From Branchiostoma floridae (Eukaryota; Chordata; Leptocardii; Amphioxiformes; Branchiostomatidae), in assembly GCF_000003815.2 (NCBI RefSeq), contig NC_049983.1, positions 5,451,042-5,513,041 of the forward strand: a stretch of 62,000 bases of DNA, written 5' to 3'. Every line of letters begins with the position of its first letter. Within the stretch, counting starts at the first letter, position 1. The translations under genes and the position numbers were made by a program. Shown here in pieces: positions 54,257 to 62,000 of this stretch. Below the pieces are notes generated by a model. It had not been told where the DNA came from. It ran no database searches and was given only the letters and a program-made list of their open reading frames with translations.

Positions 54257-56003
54257 CTGCAGGGTGTAAATATATCAAGGCATGAAGTAGACAGTAGTCA
54301 TATAGTATTGTGAGTAGTGAATTGTACTGTATATGTAGACAGGTTTGGCTACATCAGTATTTTAGGGTATAGCGTTAGCAGTACACCCCGCCGCAATACA
54401 AAAGTTGTAAACACAGAGGAAGCCGGTACCTGGATTTCGAACTGTGCGGAGGTGTGTCTCCGCTTGCCGAAAGCGGCGAAATATCCACACAGACACACAG
54501 TGCGGGTAAGCGCCTAGTAAACGCTTGCGAACAGAACTTTATAAACTTCGTGTCACATTCGGGGCCATTCGGGTGGGAATTCCAAATGGGCCTTAAATCC
54601 CCTTCACACGAGAAGGAATTAGCCGGAATGCCGTCAGAATGATATAGTCGTCCGAACGAGACCACGTCGGTCAAAGTCCCCTGCAGCCGCGCCAGTTTTC
54701 TACCAATAGGCGGCCCACTAGTTCACCTTCTGGACACTGATTGGCTATCACCTCCGGTGTGGTTGAGGTAATGTGTTGGGGAGTAAATCCCCAAGCATGC
54801 GGAAGTATTTTTGACACAGGTGGACGTGGTGGTTGTTTTGGGACCCCAGCCTGTGCTCATTTGCATAAAAAGCCCGCGAAACATGTGAATAGTTGCCCCG
54901 ACCCGGCGATGTGTAATGGTATGTGGTTCTGTGCAGGGAACGCCTCAGGGCAGGCGAGTGGTCTACAGAATTTATTGTGGTGTCAATCGTTAGATACAAA
55001 CCTTGCAGTTTGGCGCCCCAGCCCTTATCTCCATGCAGATCCTACTGTGGCACAACATACTGTGAATGCAGAAACTTTCGCGGTACTAGTAGTTTAATGT
55101 TTGCGGTTTTTGCGGCGGCCGCTTCACCGCGAATCTAAAACTACCTCGAACATTCGACCATGACAGTAAGAGACTGCAGTGCATGGTCTTACCGCGAAAT
55201 TAAAACCACCGGGAAAAGTCAATTTCCCGCTACCGCAAAATTAAATGTCAGCGAAATTAAATGCAGGTTTAACTCCTTTGCCAGCCTATGATACTATCTT
55301 ACGCCACCGCACGTAGGCTCTGCATGGATAATAGGGCGGCACACGTTTAAACAGAATGCGTGTAAGAAGCAAGGCCCATGTGTAAACAGAACCAAGCGTA
55401 TTTAACCTAATGATCGGATAAACGTCGTTGGGCCTATGTTATTTTTCGTTGCAAAATATCTAATTTCAAGCTTACGAAAATGCATTTTCATCAGGGTCGT
55501 GTCATAAAGTTTTGATTTTTTGGACGGACGGTGTGAAGTTTTTTATCGGTCCAACAACCGAACAAGTACATTTCCGTCCCGGGATGGCGAAACGGGTCCT
55601 GCAGGCAGTCAAACAGTTACAGCTTCAACCATTTTTGCACTTAAACTTAAATCACCACATGTATGGTAGGTATTCATGGTACGGTACTCATCATTTGGCG
55701 ATCCGTACCTAAACATTCGGGGTGTATAGTACTACTGTTGCATGCAGTTATGCGGCCTGACTTGCTCGCGCCCCCTTTCGCCGTCTTACCCTCCATCATC
55801 GTCATAGTGCACCCGGCTACACCGGTGAAGTACAGTCCGAAATAGCAAGCAACAAGTCTTACCCTTAATTGTGCTTAATCCTGAGGAAGAAAGTAAACCG
55901 AAAGTTACTGCAAAGTAACTATCATTGTTTGAGAAAATACCAGATCTCTAACGAGAAAAACTGAGTTCTTCTGTTCCTTGCTTACCTGCGGTAGTGTCTT
56001 AGG
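54257..56003. other. Upstream flank of copy B, duplicated-flank fragment and a GCGAAATTAAA repeat
   Basis: 54260-54500 aligns with 61351-61570 (TGTAAATATAT, CATAGT...TATTGTGAGTAGTG, AAGCGGCGAAAT), so both upstream exons share about 250 bases of 5' flank. 54760-54850 and 55330-55440 match the 3'-flank duplication (TTTTTGACACAGGTGGACG, ATGTGTAAACAGAACCAAGC). Bases 55075-55270 hold an interspersed repeat with CCGCGAAATTAAAACCACC-type units. Around 55520-55600, GGACGGACGGTGTGAAG and CGGGTCCTGCAGGCAG resemble 13420-13485. Confidence 0.4.
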
Positions 56004-56110
56004 CTAGCTGCTTCTATTCTGTGAACTCGGAACTTGGACAGAAGTTGGACACAACCTGTCGACCACTGCTAGTCCGGATGCGTTAACTTGAAATGCTGAG
56101 TAGCACTCAC

Positions 56111-56396
56111 CTTTAATAGATTTGCGCTTCAACCGTGCTGCAGTGGTGTATGTTGACAGACTCGAAAAACTCTGTCTGTCTGTGTCACCAGATTTTATGT
56201 AGTCGTCTTGGCCGCGATCTTCGTCAGGATCGAAAACAAAGTGTGAGTGTTGAGCAACGGCACAATTTACATGACCACGTTGGGCCGTGTTGACATAGTC
56301 CCTTTGGGCCGTTCCAAACACGAGATAGAGGTGGGAGTGTAGGCGATGACAACCCAAACTGCATACAGCCCCAAGACCTGAGTCCGTACGCTTCAA
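56111..56396 (-). CDS. Open frame with an exon related to the cluster
   Basis: A minus-strand frame from an ATG at 56396 stays open to a donor-like AAAG|GTGAGT at 56111. Its middle, FDPDEDRGQDDYIKSGDTDR, resembles the PDE(K/N)R start of the 111-nt exons and EEHRGQDYHL of the 44-kb gene. QSFSSLSTYTTAARLKRKSI follows. No AG acceptor precedes the FDPDE point, so either the ATG is used or the real start lies further up. It may be a first exon of another member or a relic. Confidence in coding is low to moderate. Confidence 0.3.
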
Positions 56397-56470
56397 TCCC
56401 TACAAACTACTGCCCTGACTACTTCAAACCCCCTCAGTTCTGTTAAACTAAGGCTTTAACCCCTTAAGTC

Positions 56471-56875
56471 CTAGAATCTTAGTCCTATATCATCAGATTC
56501 CCCCTCTTTCTTTATGACCCTTTCGACGGGGAATCCCCTTCCTAAAAATAGCTCTGGGAACCTGGTTTTCGCGTAGTTTTCGCCCGGGCCGGCCAAGTTA
56601 GGCAGCAATAGGCTGACAACTCTCTCCCTACAGGACACTCCCAAAGTGCTCGGAAAGAACTGCCCTGGCTGCCGAGCAAATTCTCTGCCGGCCGTAAAGT
56701 CTGGTTCGCAAAATAGGTAAACCCCCTCATTGCGTAACACACCGGGTTTGCACTGTCCACTGAAGGGTACTGGTTTATGTGATCCACTTACACAGGGATG
56801 TAACGTTATACCTACTCTTATCGGTAAGTGTGGTGGGATCTTTAAAGTACTCGAGATGTGTGCGTCCTCAAACAC
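56471..56875 (-). CDS. Unassigned open frame, 134 codons
   Basis: Open on the minus strand with motifs HKPVPFSGQCKPGVLRNEGV, YLFCEPDFTAGREFARQPG and RERVVSLLLPNLAGPGENYA. It has no family match that I know, no intron signals and no supporting neighbour. The end runs into a purine-rich stretch (AAGAAAGAGGGGGAA at about 56498-56512). It could be part of a mobile element or open by chance. Confidence 0.2.
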   Translation of the reverse strand: MFEDAHISSTLKIPPHLPIRVGITLHPCVSGSHKPVPFSGQCKPGVLRNEGVYLFCEPDFTAGREFARQPGQFFPSTLGVSCRERVVSLLLPNLAGPGENYAKTRFPELFLGRGFPVERVIKKEGESDDIGLRF

Positions 56876-56961
56876 GGGACCTCCATTTAACGTCCTATCC
56901 GAGGGACGTCCCTATGATCCGCAATTAATAGGGGTACTCATTTTCACATGAGCAAAGTGAT

Positions 56962-57005
56962 TAAAATTCAAAGTGTTTGCTGCGATTTTCTTCAGGAACG
57001 AAAGT
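56962..57005 (-). pseudogene. Relic exon of the cluster
   Basis: After an acceptor-like CACCATGTAG the minus strand reads TFVPEENRSKHFEF and a TAA. The DNA (CCTGA-GA-GAAAATCGCAGC) matches the start of the 42.3-kb exon. A donor and the rest of the exon are gone. Confidence 0.5.
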
Positions 57006-57477
57006 CTACATGGTGTTAAGGTATACAGTAGTTTGAGAAAACAGTATGAATGGTGGACGAAACTTCACCAGACAGTAAGGCTGTATCTGAATATCCTGGG
57101 TTGCCGAACATGACAGACGACCGTGTTGAAGTGAGAGTTTAGTGCGCCACCAATTCATAGTCTTGTCTAATGTCAACATGCTGCCCTTAATTCTTGACGC
57201 TGACCTTTGTCGTCTCACCACATTTGTCAACAATTACAAGGTACAAAGGTCGCTGGCTTTGCATGGAAGTTCATTGGAAGGACATCAACCCGTTGGGTAT
57301 CCGACTGAGTAGCAAATAATGTCAACAACTATTGACCTATTGAACAAGATTGTCAACCGTGGATAACTAAGTAAAAGTACGTTTATGGTAAAGGTAGCAC
57401 TCTTGGTAATTCCGACGTGACTAACAATGGTACTTTGGTTCCATGTATATTGCTAAAAAATGAAACGCCCCTGTTTT
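57006..57477. other. No gene recognised
   Basis: No coding motif or repeat seen. Confidence 0.35.
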
Positions 57478-57624
57478 CAATCTCCAAGCAAATCTTGCTG
57501 TGGCAAATACGAAGGAGTTTAGCCGGCAGAGGAGTTATTGGTCACAGCGAAATAACTCCTCTGGCCAATAACTCCGGCTAAACTCATTCCCATGTGCCAC
57601 AGCAAGATCTGCTTGGAGATTACC
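57478..57624. mobile_element. Palindromic MITE, CTCCAAGC family variant
   Basis: Two inverted halves of about 70 bases: AATCTCCAAGCAAATCTTGC... TTTAGCCGGCAGAGGAGTTA (left) and ...CTCCGGCTAAACTC, GCAAGATCTGCTTGGAGATT (right). The halves meet near 57550. ATCTCC...GGAGAT ends differ slightly from the ACTCTCC type. Confidence 0.7.
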
Positions 57625-58340
57625 TATTTTTGGATGGACGCGCCCGGACAATAATGACGTTTCTTCCTTGTAACGTGCAGCCTTACCGTAGAATCGGTCG
57701 TAAGAGTCAGCCATATAGTATATCAAGTCCGAATGAGTTCCGTATTTACATTATTAGTTTAGGTAATGTTTGAGGCCGAAAAAGTCTTGTTTTTCCGTTC
57801 AATATCCAGGCTGCACAGCAAAAGTCAAAGTGAAAACAACTTTTTCCCAGCAAACTTTACCTAGTAAAAGCAAAAGAATGTCAATACACAACTCATACGG
57901 ACTTGTATATACGCACTCTTGTGACCGCTCAGGCCTGGTTCGGGTTCTCTATGCGTGCTGTATGGTTCCTGTATGTGGGGATCTGCGTTCAAAAACCGGA
58001 CTCGTCGCATACAAAACGTGTACTGGATAACGGACAACAGAAAACTAAATAATCAGCACCAAACACCGGACCATACCTTGTATAAAGTGTCTCTGGAACT
58101 CTCCGGCACAACGTTCGCCACCCACTCGGTTAATCCCGAATAAAATGTACTGCAAGTACAATGTATTAGGATTTCGGAACACCAACCTGGGAAGTTCTAA
58201 AAATAGCACCACCTATTCAACTAGGTTACTCTAGGTTACCACTCTGACTCGGCAATGCGTCTCTGACTGGTTACTGCCCTTTTCACGTGGCAAAAACATG
58301 ACGTCACCATGCATGCGGATGACATTCCTCCATGACGATC
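57625..58340. other. No gene recognised
   Basis: Lies between the MITE and the left end of the second segmental duplicate. No splice-bounded exon was found. Confidence 0.35.
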
Positions 58341-60560
58341 AGGTGAATGCCCCTGACTATACGGTAGCCTGGAGTCCGCTCCCGAAGGTCGCTACCCGCG
58401 GAGGGACTCCAGGCTACTCTGATAGGCGTGCTCTGCCCGTCATAGCCTGTACTTTACCACTAAAATATGCACAATGGAGAGTCCAGGTGAGGCATTCGTG
58501 ACACAGGTGGACGCGGGTCGTTGTTTTGGGCCATGGGACCGAACTGGCTGGTGTGTTACGCCGAATGGCGGTTTTACCGTATTATAGATTCATGATGATA
58601 CAGAAACAGACAGAACCGTCCGCCCGTACACGCGGTTTTGAAATTGCATACGGCACGGCGTGTGGACTGTTGCTATGTTGAAATTAACGTTAAATACGGC
58701 ATGACTGGTGAAATGTTCTTGTCACACCGCCGGTGAAGCTTGACAATCCAAATCATGATCACTTCCTGGCCCCGTGTGTAAACAGAACTCGCGTGTGTAA
58801 AACGAGCGGCCCATGTGTAAAGAGAACCAAGCCGCGGTGTTGAACTTTTAAGCATGTCTAACTTCTGACGAACTTGCCAGAACAATTGACGGTTGAGAAT
58901 CTAACGTTACTATAGTCTGGTCGGATCGCTGTCTTCAGCTTTTTTTCCATCTCACTCATTGTTTGGGAGCCTATGTTAATTGATTTATAAGAGTCTACCT
59001 ATTGACTTGGCATGGGCCCAAATTCGTATTTAATGGTTGTCGTCCGTCGACAATGGCATATTTTCCATTGCGCGTTTCGGAGGGTAAACAAATGCGACAT
59101 GAAAAGGACATTCCTTATCACAATGACATGTCTCGACCCCCCGTATACAATTATCCCATCATGTCCCAAGACAAGTACTGATTCTCAAGGTCGACGAAGA
59201 TTGTCCCTATGTTTAAAAGGACTTTAGGCGGAAATACAATAGGAAAGCTTTTAATAATACACAAATCGTCAAATATGTTACAATTTTCAAAAAGAAGTCA
59301 TTCAATAGTAGTAATTAATTTTGTTTCTATTCAACGTACAAAACCGACTCATCCATGTTGAATACGGGTGAAAATGTAGGAAAAGATTAGTTTTGCTACA
59401 CTTGGTTTGTTCATACGCAATAAGAAGCTTAAGATAAAGTCGTTGTATTTTGATTTGATAATGATGACTGCAAATTGTATATGATACTCAACATACAATT
59501 CTATGGGACAAAAATACCCTGTATGAGACTGTGGTATGAGTTTGTACATTAAAACTTTGCTTGCATCATACTAAATTTAAATAGATGAACAGTCGTATAT
59601 GCTGCATGTGGATTTCACATCCGATTTCATTATCATTATCATCAATACAAATATTTCTTTCCACCTTAACCCAACATACTGAGGGTCATTCTAGTAGTTC
59701 TCTCTCAAAGACTTTCGTTTCTCTGTGTTGTTGAAGCACGGGGGGTATGTTAAAACCAAATTTATGTACAAATGAGACCAGTCAGGGAGTCCATTATATT
59801 ACGTACAGTTACAAAATCACATAGAAGCTGCACATACCGCTATGTTACGATTACTTCATCTAAAATCTAAATTCACAAAACGTAGATAAACAAGGAATCC
59901 CAGGACTTTAAGCTTACATGAGAATCCCTCAACGATATAGGTGGAAGAAAATAACTTAGCTACATATACACGTGGTTGAACAAGTGCATTAAGAAGATAA
60001 CTTATAAGAAGATAACTTATAACTTAACAATTCATCTGTGATTTTGATACAATATATGGCAACTTCTGTTATAACAATCATATGGGACTAAACATCTCCA
60101 TAATGGAGTATGTGCTTTGTGATGAAACTTACTGTACATTTTTTGTACATTTCAAACAATGCTTCAATCTATTTAAATGTAAATTGATGAGCAATTCTGC
60201 ACGTTGTACGCCCTTAAGGCTCGTTCTGTTGTAACTCTGTTCTCCTCAAAGTCTGTGGTGGAATGGTGGTAACGCTCAGTGTTGTAATGTCCATGCACTT
60301 CTGTGTTTTGCTGAACAGGATTCCCTTGTACCTGACTAACACCATAGGCTGTTGTATATTGATAGTGGTAACAACCATAGTCATAGTGTCCAGGCACTTC
60401 TGTGTTCTGACGGATAGGCCTCCCCTGCTCGCTGACACCGTCGCCCGTGTTCTCCCCAGTAGTGGTGGAATGGTTGTAGCGCTCAATGTTGTAATGTCCC
60501 GGTCCCTCTGTGCACTGACGAACAGGTTTTCTTTGCATCTCACTGACTCCATAGGGAACC
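58341..60560. repeat. Segmental duplication, copy 2 (partner 37768-39980)
   Basis: Same order and orientation as the partner. Differences are scattered substitutions and small indels, for example TTTTCCATTGCGCGTTTCGG near 59061, which is shorter in the partner at about 38487. The left boundary is GATCAGGTGAATGCC at 58338-58352. Confidence 0.85.
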
Positions 60561-61350
60561 TGAAGAAGAAAAAGGTGGGGGAAATGTCAAACATACTAAA
60601 ATCATAAATCACTGAGGAGCAAAAGACGCTGTCTTGGTTTTTAAAGAAAACAAAGAATATGCGTACCTACACACGAAGAGTGTACTGTCACAATGTTGAA
60701 ACAGGTCGAGAGACTGAGAGATTAGTAACGGCAATAACGTGGATGTACAGGTAGCTAAGGTTGCATTTTGTGTTATGCGGCATAACCGTGTCACGTTTCA
60801 CGTCAGGGCTCTTACCGGCTGGGCATGCAGGGCATACTTTCACTTACTGTGTAACAACAGTCAACACGGGACGGCATCGTGTAACAAAGTCAACACGGAG
60901 TCGGCATCGTGTAACAAAGTCAACACGGAGTACACGGAGTCGGCATCGTGTAACATAACTAACAACAGTCAACATGTGGCGGGAGGAACGCATGCCGTTT
61001 GCAATGCGGTTAGGGACAATACAAATATTACATACATGATTAGGTGTGACAAAGTGTCACCCTTTTCCCCCTGCCGCACACCCAACATATTTACCACGTA
61101 CAAACCGTGTAAATGTGCTTGGAGTAAATCTGCTATTTTGGTATGTCAGAAAATATCGGTTCACACACAAGATAATACCATTACGAGTACAGAAAAGGTC
61201 CGAAACACCACTACATCGGGTCACTGAACAAAAACTCACCTGAGTAGAGTGTGTGTGTGTGAGTAGCTCCGCCGTCTGTCGCGTCACCACACGATACATT
61301 CTGGCACAGTTAACAGCGGGATATTTCCTTTTTTCGTCAGGAACAGAAGC
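60173..61350 (-). CDS. Repeat-protein gene, copy C (exons intact)
   Basis: The upstream exon (61240-61350, 111 nt; acceptor CCCTACAG, donor GTGAGT) encodes ASVPDEKRKYPAVNCARMYR, VVTRQTAELLTHT and HSTQ in phase 0. It is the same length as the exon of copy B and keeps the frame. The terminal exon (60173-60559, 387 nt; acceptor TTCTTCAG) encodes 128 residues in three modules: PYGVSEMQRKPVRQCTEGPG (then HYNIERYNHSTTTG), GVSEQGRPIRQNTEVPGHYD (then YGCYHYQYTTA) and GVSQVQGNPVQQNTEVHGHY (then NTERYHHSTTDF), ending CSSIYI. A direct splice keeps the frame, giving at least 165 residues. A small middle exon may exist in the 680-base intron (a CPACP-coding stretch ending CCG|GTAAGA near 60817), but its acceptor is unclear. 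Upstream exons are expected, since the 111-nt exon begins at an acceptor. Family unknown; no membrane segment is seen in these exons. Confidence 0.6.
60855..60960. repeat. 30-33 bp tandem repeat in the copy-C intron
   Basis: GGCATCGTGTAACAAAGTCAA-type units (core GGCATCGTGTAACA) occur three times with ACACGGAGTC spacers, and a CAACAGTCAACA unit flanks both ends. Confidence 0.6.
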
Positions 61351-62000
61351 CTGTAGGGTGTAAATATATGAAGTACACAGTAGTCACTTAGTATTGTGAG
61401 TAGTGTATTACACTGTAGATAGGTTTGAGTAGGTATGATATTTGAAGGTACAGCAGCCGTCGCATACCGAATACTACGACGGAACAACAGAAAACCGACC
61501 GCGTCTGGCTTTCGCACTTTGTCATGCTGCTTGGAGGTGGGTTTTTGCTTGCCAATAGCGGCAAAATACTCCCCACCAAAACCACGCACCACACACACGC
61601 GCGCACAATCCCATACATATACATTAACACATACTAGCGCGTAGTGTCGGGACTCATCACCTATTTATTCTGGTCGCCTATTCGCCCGGATGTTAGACAC
61701 GTGATCCATCCATTGTATAAATATGCAGATTAGAGGCATCTCGTCACTCATCAGGCCGCCTCCAACAACGGCTGGAGCTGAAGCGACGGCTCCTTCGCAA
61801 AGCAGACAAAACTTCCCGAGGCGGCAAGATTTGCGTTTGGACGCCGCAGGGTGGTACGAGGCAACCCGAGGACTCCGGCGGCCACGGCGTGGTTACCGTC
61901 AGGTCGACGTCTGTTCTTTCCACGGAAGGTTTGGTGTCGGTTTCCAGTGGTCGGTCGGTACATTTTCTGCGCTTGTCCCGTAGTTTAAAATTTCTTTTCG
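61351..62000. other. 5' flank of copy C; no exon established
   Basis: 61351-61570 aligns with 54257-54500. Between 61740 and 61980 the sequence is GC-richer and open on both strands, but I see no motif or splice-bounded exon. TATAAATA occurs near 61718. Confidence 0.35.

Noticed and set aside
61723-61983. GC-richer frames at the right edge
   Set aside because: Both strands are open, with no motif or splice signals; composition explains them.

Overview
The window looks like repeat-rich metazoan nuclear DNA. It has spliced genes with GT/AG introns, ten runs of N (nine of about 100 to 196 bases inside scaffolded sequence), several LINE clades, a MULE, tRNA-derived SINEs, palindromic MITEs and satellites. 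The conserved genes (TBC1D22, NOL8), a CR1-like LINE with a 2A-like motif, and the MITE families together suggest a cephalochordate (amphioxus, Branchiostoma). That assignment is inference; no search was run.

0-14 kb: tail of a Ty3/gypsy element with a candidate 3' LTR; a decayed Mutator-like transposon with long terminal inverted repeats and a broken minus-strand transposase; a minus-strand gene of unknown identity with a tandemly duplicated small exon (8.2-9.5 kb) and a possible final exon ending in a CaaX box (6.1 kb); a LINE tail (11.4 kb); and a plus-strand spliced coding region of unknown family (12.6-13.9 kb) abutting a minus-strand CR1-like LINE fragment with a 2A-like motif.

14-36 kb: mostly repeats (a terminal-inverted-repeat element at 16 kb, a 673-bp tandem duplication at 18 kb, a palindromic MITE at 19.8 kb, a composite repeat at 30 kb, a roughly 159-bp satellite at 32.4-35.2 kb). 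The clear gene is the 5' part of TBC1D22 (minus, 24.5-26.7 kb). Its third exon runs into a minisatellite in which every unit repeats the exon end and its splice donor. The TBC catalytic domain was not found in the window.

36-62 kb: the first two coding exons of NOL8 (plus, an RRM split by an intron) and then a cluster of minus-strand genes that I do not recognise. At least four related loci (39.6-42.3, 44.2-45.2, 50.8-54.3 and 60.2-61.4 kb) share a terminal exon built on a GVSxxQGxPVxQxTExPGHY module, flanking exons with preserved phase, and duplicated 3' flanks. Some copies are intact; others carry a stop or a 1-base deletion. Relic exons lie at 51.8, 56 and 57 kb. A full-size but 5'-truncated Tx1/L1-like LINE, SINEs, MITEs and a GC-rich tandem repeat interrupt the cluster. 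This tandem family is the best candidate here for something undescribed.
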